A DNA stretch of 64,000 nucleotides. Origin: Lycocorax pyrrhopterus obiensis. Its lineage: Eukaryota; Chordata; Aves; Passeriformes; Paradisaeidae. The stretch lies in assembly GCA_014706295.1 (NCBI GenBank), contig JACSVZ010000007.1:1342543-1406542 (forward strand). Direction: 5' to 3'. Positions 51,296 through 61,866 of the stretch are shown one piece after another; position 1 is the first letter of the stretch; each line of letters opens with the position of its first letter. Below the pieces are notes generated by a model. The model saw only the letters and a list, made by a program, of their open reading frames with translations. It was not told the DNA's origin and did not search any database. The position numbers and the translations under genes were made by a program.

Positions 51296-52321
51296 TTATT
51301 GATCTGGTGGCTCAAGGAAACCCTCAGCCACTGCCCCATGGTCCTCCATCATTGCAGTTGAAGGGTTCAAGTGGCTCAGAGCCCCCATGTCCCTGGTGTC
51401 ATCATTGCTGCAGGCAGTGTTTTCTTCTGACTCCTCGAAGACCTTCTGGAGGGAGTTCCTGAGGGACTCCATGGAGCAGTGCCTCCAGCTCTTTGTTACC
51501 GAGAAGTAGATGTAGGGGTTGATGCTGCTGTGGATGCAGGCGAACAGGAAAACGACCTGGGAGGACACAGTGGTGTAGCCGAGCTGCTGCAGGAAATTGC
51601 AGACACTGATGGGGAGAGTGAGGAGCACAATGAGGAAGACAATGATGTCGAGCCTCTTGAGTCGCTGCTGCTGGCAGCTACCCTTGAAATGCATGAAGAG
51701 GATTGCACAGGAAATGACCACGGATGGAGCAAAGACGAGCAAGCTGAGGATGTACAGGGAGATGAGAGCCACCCGGCAGTGCTCGTGTTCCTGTGACTGG
51801 CACAGGGAGGTCACCGCGGAAATGGCAGCAATGACAGTGATGGACAGGGCCCAGAGCAGGGCACTCACCACCACCCATGACAGGTCCTGGGGAAGGTAGC
51901 AGAAGTACCCACGTGGGCAGAGGATGGACCTGCACCTCTCGATGCTGATGGCTGTCAGCCGGTACAGCCCTACGTTGTAGAACAACACGAACAGGAGGAA
52001 AAGGAATTTCGTGTATGCTGGGGGCATGATGGCAGAGCAGGACAAATCCTCCAGCAGGAAGAGCAGGGTGGCGGGGACCATGAAGATGAGGAAGAGGAAG
52101 TTGATGATGGCCAGGTCAAGGATGTAGGCAGAGATGGGTTTCATGGTGTCCCTCTTGATGTGAAAGCCAAGGAGCCAGATGACAGCCGTGTTCCCGGCCA
52201 GCCCACAGAGGCAGATGAGCAGCGTGAGACTCTGTATGGCCACGTTGGTGACATCTGTCTCACACAGATCGGCTCCTTCGGTGGGTGAGGCAGAAGGTGG
52301 GGACACGGAGCTCAGCTCCAT
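51296..52321 (-). CDS. MRGPRH-like paralogue 5, long C-tail
   Basis: 341 residues, intact frame. ISIERC at 128-130, TM7 SSINPYIYF (268-272) canonical, full-length intracellular loop 1 as in the 36.1 kb copy. TM2 reads LAIINF, so Asp 2.50 is Asn74. ECL2 CQSQEHEHC. The tail is about 30 residues longer than in the relatives: the stop TAA (51298-51296) sits inside the gene's own AATAAA (51300-51295). The upstream exon ends at 53,200 and its donor is weakened. Apart from 2.50 this is the most normal of the minus-strand copies and probably functional. Confidence 0.88.
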   Translation of the reverse strand: MELSSVSPPSASPTEGADLCETDVTNVAIQSLTLLICLCGLAGNTAVIWLLGFHIKRDTMKPISAYILDLAIINFLFLIFMVPATLLFLLEDLSCSAIMPPAYTKFLFLLFVLFYNVGLYRLTAISIERCRSILCPRGYFCYLPQDLSWVVVSALLWALSITVIAAISAVTSLCQSQEHEHCRVALISLYILSLLVFAPSVVISCAILFMHFKGSCQQQRLKRLDIIVFLIVLLTLPISVCNFLQQLGYTTVSSQVVFLFACIHSSINPYIYFSVTKSWRHCSMESLRNSLQKVFEESEENTACSNDDTRDMGALSHLNPSTAMMEDHGAVAEGFLEPPDQ

Positions 52322-53199
52322 GGATGGACGCTGGGCAGGCGGTGGGATGTGGCCCCGGCTGTGGTCAGAGTGGATGGGCAGTCAGTGCTTGGAGAATCCA
52401 GGGATGGAGCAAGCGGCTCCTCAGCAGCTCCCTGCAGTGGGAAGGATTCGGTGGAGAGAAGTGAGATGTGCAGGGGAGGAGGGTGGTGGGAATGGTGGGG
52501 TGGGAGAGGGAGGTGGGAGGGTTGGAATCTTCATCAGGAGACTGATAAAGAACATAGAGAATAAACATTTTCAGTTCCCCAATGTTGCTGAAAGACCTAC
52601 TGGTCAAAAAGATAAAAGAATTTAAATGTGTGCACACAGGGCAAGAAATGAGGCTGGAGCCAGTGGAGAAAGAGATCAGGAGGCCTGCACTGGTTCTGGG
52701 GCAAGTTCTGTAAAAAGAAGCAACAGCGCACACCCAGAAGAATAGTTCAAGGCAAGGTCACCTTTAATACTGAAGCATTCAGTGAATGCCACCACCAGAG
52801 GCCCCTCTTAATGAATCTGCAGGACCATCAAATGACTTCCAGTAGGAGTTGAATGCATGGAAATTAGTTCTAAGAAGCGGATTTTTGTGTATTAGATAAG
52901 AAACAGATTTTAATGACGATGTGTGTTTATAATGGATAAAACCCTGCTGTAAAGTCTCCCTCCACACACAGAACAAGGAGAGATCCTTCTGTGTGTCCTG
53001 CACAGGTAAAGAATTGCTGCTTCCTCACGCTAACCATTGTGTTAGAAAGTTTATTCCGGCCCATTTTGGTGTTAAGATGCAGAATTTAAGAGCAGGGCAG
53101 AGGAGGGAGGATCTGGGGAGGGCACTGGGGTCACCGGGAGAGGGTGGCAGGAACAGAGCAGCTGCAGGAGGAGAGGAAGGTGGGGCAGGGAGGAAGGAC

Positions 53200-53290
53200 C
53201 TGTTCACTGTGGGGCAGCAGCAGGCACAGGGGGTCTGTCCCGATCAGCGGCGCTTCCTGGCACCCCTTGCTCCTTTGGGATCCATATCCT
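53200..53290 (-). other. 5' exon of paralogue 5 with altered donor
   Basis: ATG at 53,285 opens the same 13-codon upstream ORF as paralogue 2. A deletion of about 15 bases relative to the other copies changes the donor from CAG|GTCAGT to CAG|GTCCTT. Confidence 0.5.
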
Positions 53291-54045
53291 AAAGCAGCTC
53301 CTCCCAGGGCAGTAACACGAAGGAGAAAGTGCCCAGATCACCAGGAGGTGCCCACTGCTGTCCCACCAGCTCCTCTCCGTGCCCTGTGCTGGTGTGGGTC
53401 CCCAAGGATTGGTGGGTCATAGGGCAGTCGGAAATGCTTTTACAACTTTGGCTACGAATTACTGATCTTTTTTTTCCCTCCAGGAAGTGCCTTGAGGCAA
53501 AAGCTCCATTTTGTGATTGGCTCCTCATTTGCTCGTGATTAGAAACACTTGTTCCCTGCAAGATGTCCCATTCTTTAATTGCCCTCCCTGTCCTGACAGG
53601 TTTCTACCATTCCTCGTTTCACTTCCCTGGAGGGTCATGGTCCCTCCAGGAGCAGAGGGATGCTGGTGGGGCTGGAATGCTGGCAGTACTGGCGGTGCTG
53701 GTGAGGCAGCTGGCTGCTTGTCAGAAGCAACTCCCATTCTGGGAAGAGACCCGGGATCATTACCAGTACCTCCCCTGGGCCTCATAAAAGCACAGGTGAG
53801 CTAAGAATTCCCATTTTTGTCATTCTGCTGCAGGCTCCCACAGCCCAAGGGAAGGACAGCAATCAGCTGCTTGCAGCCAGGTTATCAGCACTGAGAGCCC
53901 ACACCACTTACTGCTCATCCCTTTGATGATGCAATGAAAGCTACTGGAGACCAGATTTGAAGGTGCTGTGATCCCCTTTCCACCCCTTCACCAGAGCTCA
54001 TCCTCCTCCTCCTCAGACTTTGTTTTTACCTGATCCCCCACCCCT

Positions 54046-54302
54046 TTGCCAGCAGGGACACCTTCCACCAGACCAGGTTGCTGCAAGCCCCATCCAGCCT
54101 GGGCTGGAACACTTCCAGGGATGGGGCTGCCAGAGCATCCCTGGGAACCTGTGCCAGGGCCTCTCCACCCTCACAGGGAAGGATTTCTCCCTCATATCCA
54201 ATCTGAACCCACCCTCTGGCAGCGGGAAGCCATTTCCCTTTGTCCTGTCACTCCAGGCCCTTGTCCAAAGTCCCTCTCTGCCTCTCCTGGAGCCCCTTTA
54301 GC
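54046..54302 (-). repeat. CR1 LINE 3' fragment
   Basis: 'CCATCCAGCCTGGGCTGGAA', 'CACTTCCAGGGATGGGG' and 'GGGCCTCTCCACCCTCACAG' are CR1 3' sequence in reverse orientation. It is the uninterrupted counterpart of the copy at 61 kb. Confidence 0.9.
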
Positions 54303-55146
54303 TCATGGATCACGAACTGTTTGCCCTTGAAAGGATTGGCCTGGTGAGGGGATGTGAGATTCCATAGCTGGGGACACAAACGCGGTGTCAGCAAGGAGGA
54401 GAGGTGACAGTTCTGCTCCCAGGGTCACCACACACACCAGTTTCCAGCAGGAGCATCCCAGCTCCCAGACACATGTTAGCATGGGGAGGAATCCCCTCAC
54501 TGCAGCTTTCTAGGAATTCCATGGAATTCTCTTTAGGCTGCTGTCTGACTCCCCAGGGAGTGTAGGAGATGACTCAGATGAAACCTCAAACTTTCTAAGG
54601 GTGGTAGCCAAGAGAGCAGCAGAGATTTGCCTCTTCTCAGAAAAAATGCCATTCCTGAAATCCTAACTCATCCCTCTGCTGTGTGCCTGTGCTCCAGCTC
54701 ACACACAGAATTTATTATTGCATGAATCCTCCTGGAAAGGAAACGGCATGGTAAAGGGCAAGTAGCACTGAAATTGTGGTATACAAGTGGCAAAACTAGG
54801 TTTGAACCAGAAATCAAAGTTTAGCAGCACATTTCTAGTGCAAGGTCCTAAGGATCCAGCCCAGGAATGAGAGGGGGCAAGTTCAGGCAGTTCAAAGACA
54901 AGATTTTGGGATTGAGGTTGCTTTAAAACGGAAGAGGAAGCTGACATGGAGACAAACTGCTTTTCCCATGGGTCTCGCTGCTGAGGCTCTCTCCTGTTCC
55001 TCATCTCCTGGACAAAGGCAAGAGCAGATGAGAACCAGAGCCCTGACCCCGTCAAAGGCTCTGAAATTGTTCCCTGTTTGTGAGAGCCCTGGAGAACAGG
55101 AGCCAGCACGTGGCATTTGAGTAAAACCTTATAAAATGAAGGCCTT
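54303..55146. other. Unassigned spacer
   Basis: Unique to this inter-receptor interval. No gene, repeat or RNA recognised. Confidence 0.6.
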
Positions 55147-55545
55147 GTTGCCTTTGTAACATTATGGCTCAGGCCTGTTACTTTGGCTAGAGAAGGACTG
55201 TGAGAAACGTCTGTGAGAAGAAAAACAATTAGTGTTTACCCATGAAAATGTAGTATCAAGAGAAGCAAAAAAGGTAAACGATAGAAGGAGAAAAACAGCA
55301 ACATATCTGCACCTGTTATTTTTCTGAATGCTTGAATGCTTATGCCATAGGTAGCCAATGGTAGCAAATTGAAGTTAATAGTAGCCAATGAGTCTATTGC
55401 AGTAGTTTAGCAGCCAGTGAATATGTAACACGAATGATAACATACAAAAGGAGTAGAAAAGAGGCTGCTTTGTTTAATAAACGGCTTTTTGGCCCTTGAA
55501 AGAGGCACTGTCTGTGTGTGTCTTGACCGCCCCATCAGCAACACC
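55147..55545 (+). mobile_element. LTR that cuts an orphan receptor 5' exon
   Basis: TGTTGCCT at the start mirrors CAGCAACA at the end (inverted termini). It has a TATA-like ACATACAAAAGG and an AATAAA at about 55,478, so plus-strand. The receptor 5' exon resumes at CCTGGTATCTCC. The flanks (AGGCCT and CCTGGT) do not match, so a rearrangement followed insertion. Confidence 0.6.
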
Positions 55546-55597
55546 TGGTATCTCCTTCTCCTTTTGGGATCCATCTCCTAAAGCGGCTCCTCCCAGG
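55546..55597 (-). pseudogene. Orphan, truncated receptor 5' exon
   Basis: A remnant of the 5' exon seen at 43.5 and 48.1 kb, broken by the adjacent LTR, with no receptor of its own downstream. Confidence 0.6.
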
Positions 55598-57913
55598 TGT
55601 CCCGAACGAGTGCGCTTGAGATTGCTCCAAATATCACCAGCAAGGGTATGAGGAAAAGTCAGATTTAGGATTAAACTACAAAGCACAACAGATTCATTGG
55701 CAAGATTCACTCTGCTTACAAAGGGCAACTGAGGCACAACAGGGAAAGCAAGCAACAACAAAACCAAACAAAATCCAGGCAATCAAACCAGAAATGAATT
55801 GAAACTGCCTGGGGGGTGTGTCTGTGTGTAAAGACAGTGTAAACAATGATGGAAAGGAATGCGGCCTAAAGCTTAACAGCACTTAAACTTAACAGTGCTT
55901 TACGCTAACTTATTCCTTAATTTATATCTTAACCGTAACAATCTACAGAGAAATAACACTTAACAGCACTTATAACTAAATTATAGCTCAAACTGAACTT
56001 CCAGACTTGCTATAGCACGTGTGCAGAGGGTGTGCACGCAGACAAATTGTCAGTGCAAGGTAAGGTACCTGTGGAGAAATTCCCCTCCGAGGTCAGTGAA
56101 AATCCTCACTTGGGATGCGTTTGCATCTCCCGACGGGCGAAGGATCGCGCCTCGAGGAGTGAGGGTGTGGGCCCAGGACACGCTGCGGCTCGGCGATCCC
56201 CCAGCTGTAGCAAAGCCGAGGCTCTGCTGGCTCTGGGAGGCGTCCCCCTCAGAGGACACTGCTGGTGGCAGCCGCTGCAGCCCAGGAGAGCTCAGCGGGC
56301 CCCGCTCTGGGCGCTGCTCACAGGGGAACCATCGCCCCCGCCCTGCGCCCCGGGAGCCGCCAGCGCCCCGTGCCCGCCGTGCCCGGAGCTGCCCCGCCGG
56401 GGAAAGGGCGCGCAGAGCGGGCAGAGAGCGGGGATCGGGCTTGCTGCTCCTTTTCCCTTTGTTACTTGTGGCTGCCGCTGCTGCGGTTTGTTCGCCTTGT
56501 TACACACACACACGCCAGTGAAGGACTGCGATTCCTTGTCCCGTGCCTTTGCCTGAAAGCCCCTTCATTTCAAAGTGATAATAATTTGGAGGGAAGGGGG
56601 TCACATTCTCCATTCCAAGGGAGATTCTCGCCTTCCTCGGCAGACACCTGTCTTTCAAAGCAAGACAGCTCCTTCTGCACTTGCCTTGGGAAACACTCCC
56701 TGGCTGAGTTGTTCTTCCCTGGACAAGAGGTTGTACCTCGGAAAGTTTCTCCTTTCCAATGGACAGGAAAACGGGAGACAGGGAGAGAAAAATCCTCCCA
56801 GATGTGGAAGTTGCTCTGCTCTGTTAATGATTAACAACGCTGTTAAGAAATGCTCTTTAAGATGTTTAACTTCAAGTGTGTCTCCAAAGCCTGACTCAGC
56901 ACCCATGGCTTTCACTCTCACTCCCCTTTCCAGAACCAGTGGAACATTGGTTTCCCCTGGATCTGAGGCCGTGGGAAAAGGAGGGACAACTTCCCCCCGA
57001 GTGAGAGATGTGGCCGCTGCCCAGGTCTCTCCCAGGAGGGATGAGGAGCTCTTGGCACTGTCAACATCATCCCAACCACAGCAGGCAGCAGCCTTAGGAA
57101 GGGCTCTGGTATGAGACAGGTACCTGCCCTCCTCAGCCAAGCCAGAGGCTTTAGAGTGGGAAAAAATAAGGAAATGAGCCATTTTGGACACTGTTCACCA
57201 GGGACAGGCTCTGCAGCAAAGCCCAGATACTATTCATTCCCCAAATTCTGGGGTCAGAGTTACCACGCTGGAATGAAACCAAAGAAATAAATGCCAATTA
57301 AATGTAGGGGTAGTACCAAATTACAAAGATCAGCACAGCCTGGATTGGGGCTGAAGCTGCTGTGCAGAGTCGCTGTTCAGCTCCTCCTGAGGGTGGCCAG
57401 GTTCAGCATGGAGGTGCTGAAGGGCTTCCTTGGCCATTGATGCTGGGGAAGCAGAGGACGGGCCCATTCTGCAGGACAGCAGCATAACCCCCTAATTTCT
57501 GTGCCATTCAGTGGTCCAAGCTCCTGGTGATGTCAATTTCCATATTTCAAGCTGGTTTTGGTCCCAGGCACAAGAGTTCAGTGGAGTTCACCTTTGACCC
57601 TGCACTTTACTCAGAATGATGTAATTCTGGAATTAAGGAATGTGACAAATTCCCACTTAAGGAGGAAGGGAATGTTGCTGTCCCTCCCCAGCTCTGCAGC
57701 CCTACCTGGTGTCTCTTGCCATCAGCCGGGAATGCAGGGCCGGCTCTGCCGGACAGAAGGGGAAGGATGCTCCGTGCCATCCCAACCCCTCTCCTGCCAT
57801 CCAGAGGCACCAGCCCCGCAGGGATTTGGGGAATCACCACTGCCCTGTGCTGGGTGTGTCCCTAGGGCTGAACCTGTCCCACCCTCTCTGGGAAAGAGAA
57901 CCCTCAAAACACC
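55598..57913. repeat. 2.3 kb inter-receptor module, copy 3
   Basis: Same layout as copy 1, with a shorter (TG)n. The CpG core 56,021-56,570 is identical in translation to copies 1 and 2. Confidence 0.7.
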
Positions 57914-58311
57914 ATGGAACTCATGTGCTGAGCCAAAGGAGAAGGAGTTTATTCCCTGGGGCCCAAGCAATGAGGGTCATTCCATGGGGAATAGAGCCAG
58001 GGAACAGGACTGAGCCCGGCTACACTGCTTGGAGCCACGTGGAGCCAGGAGGGAGGAGGAAATCCATGCTCCAGTGTGCTCCCTGCAGAGCATCCCTCAA
58101 AAGTTGCCCGTGGCACTGCTCTGCTCCCTTCTCCTGCAGGAATACAACATGGGATGGTGACACCATGGATATTTCTTGATCAGGTGACTCAAGGAATCCC
58201 TCAGTCACTGTCCCGGGTTCCTTCAGCAGCACAGGGGAAGGAATCAACGGGCTCAGAGTCACTGTGTCCCTGGTGTCATCATTGCTGCTGGGAGTATTTC
58301 TTTCTGGCTCC

Positions 58312-59157
58312 TCAAAAATACTCGAGGGCCTCCCTGAGGGAACCCAAGGAGCAGGGCCTCTTGTACATCCCTACCAAGAAGTAGATGAAGGGTTTGATGG
58401 TGCTGTTGATGCAGGCGAGCAGGAAAACAACGTGGGAGGACACAACGATGTAGCCGAGCTGCTGCAGGAAATTCAAGAGGCTCAGGAGGAGAGTGAAGAG
58501 CACAACGAGGAAGACAACGATGTTGATCCTCTCGGGTTGCTGCTGCTGGGAGCCGAACGTGGCCTTAATGATGTCGATTGTGTGGGAAATGAGCACGGGT
58601 GCAGCAACGAGGAGCAGGATGACGGCGAACACAGAGGTGAAACTCGCCCGGCAGTGCTCCTGCTCGTGTGCTGGGCACAGCAATGTCACTGTGGGAATGA
58701 CAGTGATGAGAGTGAAGAAGGCCCAGAACAGGGCAAACACCAGCATCCACAACAGGCGCTTGGGAAGGTCACAGTGGCAGCAGAACTCGCAGAGGGGGAT
58801 GTTTAGGAATATCAGCCAGAACAGCCCCCAGTAGTAGGAGACCACTGACAGCTGGAAAAGGAAGCTCATGTACACAGGGGGCATGATAGGAGAGCAGGAC
58901 ACATCCTCCACCAGGAAGAGCAGGGAGGAGGGGAGCGTGAAGAGGAGGGAGAGGAAGTCGGTGACAGCCAGGCCAAAGATGAAGAAAGCAACATCTTTCA
59001 AGTTGAGGAGCGGGAGGACAGCCCCATTCCCAGCCAGCCCACAGAGGCAGATGAGCAGTGTCACACTGTGTATGGCCACGTTGCTGACATCTGTCTCACA
59101 CAGATCGGCTCCTTCGGTGGGTGAGGTGGGAGCTGGGGACACGGAGCTCAGCTCCAT
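58312..59157 (-). CDS. MRGPRH-like paralogue 6, motif-degenerate with frameshifted tail
   Basis: 281 residues. TM1 GLAGNGAVL and TM2 LAVTDF (D67) are kept; the E-R-C site is PLC (121-123); TM7 is STIKPFIYF with Lys255 for Asn 7.49. ECL2 CPAHEQEHC. After 'SLREALEYF' the frame stops, because the sequence is two bases shorter than paralogue 4 at this point, removing about 25 tail residues. Its AATAAA is mutated to AAGAAA (58,172-58,177). 5' exon with the 13-codon upstream ORF ends at 60,051 with donor GTCAGT. Probably a decaying gene, though the transmembrane core is open. Confidence 0.78.
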   Translation of the reverse strand: MELSSVSPAPTSPTEGADLCETDVSNVAIHSVTLLICLCGLAGNGAVLPLLNLKDVAFFIFGLAVTDFLSLLFTLPSSLLFLVEDVSCSPIMPPVYMSFLFQLSVVSYYWGLFWLIFLNIPLCEFCCHCDLPKRLLWMLVFALFWAFFTLITVIPTVTLLCPAHEQEHCRASFTSVFAVILLLVAAPVLISHTIDIIKATFGSQQQQPERINIVVFLVVLFTLLLSLLNFLQQLGYIVVSSHVVFLLACINSTIKPFIYFLVGMYKRPCSLGSLREALEYF

Positions 59158-60050
59158 GGATGGACGCTGGGCAGGCGGTGGGATGTGGCCCCAGCTGTGG
59201 TCAGAGTGGATGGGCAGTCAGTGCTTGGAGAATCCAGGGATGGAGCAAGCGGCTCCTCAGCAGCTCCCTGCAGCGGGAAGGATTCGGTGGAGAGAAGTGA
59301 GATGTGCAGGGGAGGAGGGCGGTGGGAATGGTGGGGTGGGAGAGGGAGGTGGGAGGGTTGGGCTCTTCAGATGGGGATTGGTAAATAAAATAGAGAATAA
59401 ACATTTTCAGACCCCCGATGTTGCTGAAAGACCAACTAGTCAAAAAGATAGAAAGATTTAAATGTATGCTCACAGGGCAAGAAATGAGGCTGGAGCCAGT
59501 GGGGAAACAGTTCAGGAGGCCTGCAGTGGTTCTGGGGTAAGTTCTGTAACAAGAAGCAACAGCGCACACCCAGAAAAATAGTTCAAGGCAAGGTCACCTT
59601 TAATACTGAAGCATTCAGTGAATATGACCAGCAGAGACCCCTCTTAATGAATCCGCAGGACCATCAAAAGATTTCCAGTAGGAGGTGGATGCATGGAAAT
59701 TAGTTCTAGGAAAGTGATTTTTGTGTATTAGATAAGAAACAGATTTTAATGACAATGTGTGTTTATAATGGATAAAAACCCTGCTGTAAAGTCTCCCCCC
59801 ACACACAGAACAAGGAGAGATCCTCCTGTGTGTCCTGCACAAGTAAAGAATTCCTGCTTCCTCCTGCTTCCCATTGTGTTAGAAAGTTTATTCCGGCCCA
59901 TTTTGGTATCAAGGTGCAGAACTGAAGAGCAGGGCAGAGTAGGGAGGATCTGGGGAGGGCACTGGGGTCACCGGGAGAGGGTGGCAGGAACAGAGCAGCT
60001 GCAGGAGGAGAGGAAGGTGGGGCAGGGAGGAAGGAGAACATTCCACTGAC

Positions 60051-60142
60051 CTGTTCACTGTGGGGCAGCAGCAGGCACAGGGGGTCTGTCCCGATCAGCG
60101 GCGCTTCCTGGCACCCCTTGCTCCTTTGGGATCCATATCCTA
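60051..60142 (-). other. 5' exon of paralogue 6 with upstream ORF
   Basis: ATG at 60,136; 13-codon ORF as in paralogues 2 and 5; donor GAACAG|GTCAGT at 60,051/60,050. Confidence 0.5.
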
Positions 60143-60965
60143 AAGCGGCTCCTCCCAGGGCAGTAACACGAAGGAGAAAGTGCCCAGATCACCAGGAGGT
60201 GCCCACTGCTGTCCCAGCAGCTCCTCTCCGTGCCCTGTCCTGGTGCGGCTTCCCAAGGCTCGGTGGAGTCACGGGGGAGTCGGAAATGGCAGCTTTGGCT
60301 CCGTCAGAGCTCCACTTCCTCAGAGTTACTTATCTTGATTTTTTTTTTTGTCAAGGAGGGAGTGGCTTTCCTCAAAAAAACTCCAAATGAAATATTTTGC
60401 AAATGGCTCCTCATTTCCTTTTGGTTAGAAACAGTCCACTTCCCTGCAGAATGTCCCATTCTCTGACTGCCTTCCCTCTCCCAACAGGTTTCTCCCATTC
60501 CTCATTTCTCTCCCTGAGGAGTCCTGGTCCCTCCAGTAGCAGAGGGATGCTGGTGGTGCTGGTGGCACTGGAATGCCGGCAGTACCGGCAGTGCTGGCAG
60601 TGCTGGTGAGGCAGCTGGCTACTTCTCAGAAGCAACTCCCATTCTGGGAAGAGCTCCAGGATCATTGCCAAAACCTCCCCCGGGCCCAAAGGAGCACACC
60701 TGAGACAAGGATTCCCATTTTTGTCATTCTAAATGAGTCTCACACAGCCCAAGGGAAGGACAGCAATCAGCTGCTTGCAGCCAGGTTATCAGCACTGAGA
60801 GCCCACACCACTTACTGCTCATCCCCTTGATGATGCAATGAAAGCTACTGGAGACCAGATTTTGGGGTGCTGTGATCCCCTTTCCAGCCCTTCACCAGAG
60901 CTCATCCTGCTCCTCCTCAGACTTGGGAGCACTTGTGGTTGTTTTTACGTGATCCCCTGCCCCTT
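60143..60965. other. Upstream flank of paralogue 6
   Basis: Matches the flanks of paralogues 2 and 5, including 'GTCAGAGCTCCACTTCCTC' (an ETS-like GAGGAAGT on the minus strand) near 60,303-60,322. No coding sequence. Confidence 0.6.
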
Positions 60966-61600
60966 TGCCAGCAGGGACACCTTCCACCTGTGGACACCGG
61001 AAAGCTTTAGCAGAGAGATTTTCTGGCTTTCTGCAGCATTTTGTGAGAGTTCTGTCTTTCCCATGCTAGTAAGACAAAACAATGTTATAGTTTTGTAAAC
61101 TTCTTGCAGCTGCAGATTGTTTTAGAAAAATTGTTATGATTCTAACTAAAAAAACACTCAGACATGGGTGTCTTAGAACTTAACCAATCCCCTTAGGGGG
61201 TGGATGGCAAAAACCAATTACCTTATGCCACTTAATACACTTTGCAAACTAACATATAAAAGTCTTCTAAGAATTCATTAAATCATCATCCATTTATCCC
61301 TGAGCCTGGACTTCGTGTTGTTTCTCTACTCGTCCGTGAAGAAAACAGTGACATCCACCAGACCAGGTTGCTGCAAACCCCATCCAGCCTGGGCTGGAAC
61401 ACTTCCAGGGATGGGGCTGCCAGAGCATCCTTGGGAACCTGTGCCAGGGCCTGTCCACCCTCACAGGGAAGAATTTCTTCCCAATATTCCGTCTAACACT
61501 GTTCTCTGGCAGTGGGAAGCCATTTCCCCCTTTTCCTGTCCCTTCAGGCCCTTGTCCAAAGTGCCTCTCCTGTTCTTGGAGCCCCTTCAGGCACTGGACT
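60966..61600 (-). repeat. CR1 LINE 3' fragment split by an LTR
   Basis: Two parts, 60,966-60,988 and 61,354-61,600, join to give the CR1 sequence seen uninterrupted at 54,046-54,302. Confidence 0.88.
60989..61353 (+). mobile_element. Solo LTR nested in CR1 (6-base duplication)
   Basis: 365 bases, TGTGGACACC to ACAGTGACA. Target-site duplication TCCACC at 60,983-60,988 and 61,354-61,359 is perfect. TATA-like CATATAAAAG near 61,253 and ATTAAA near 61,277 give plus-strand orientation. The 6-base duplication suits an ERVK-type element. No internal retroviral sequence remains. Confidence 0.88.
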
Positions 61601-61656
61601 GGGCTCTCAGGTCTCCGTGAAGCCTTCCCTTCTCCAGGCTGAACACCCCCAGCCCA

Positions 61657-61866
61657 GTGACCTCAGCAAAGCCACAGGGAGGTGGGTGATGCCCCGTGGA
61701 GCCCCTGGTGACAATCCCAGGTGTCACCCTGCTCCTGGAAGGGAGTGGCTGTGCTGAGGGCCACGGCCTCCCCCTGCCCTCGCAGCTGCGCCATCCGAGC
61801 CTGCTGAGGGAGAGGCCAAAGGCAGGGCAGAGGCCAAAGGCAGGGCAGAGGAAGAATTTCTGAAGG
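61657..61866. repeat. Array-flanking repeat, copy 2
   Basis: Matches 38,408-38,596, with an internal tandem duplication of AGGCCAAAGGCAGGGC near 61,812-61,850. Confidence 0.8.
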
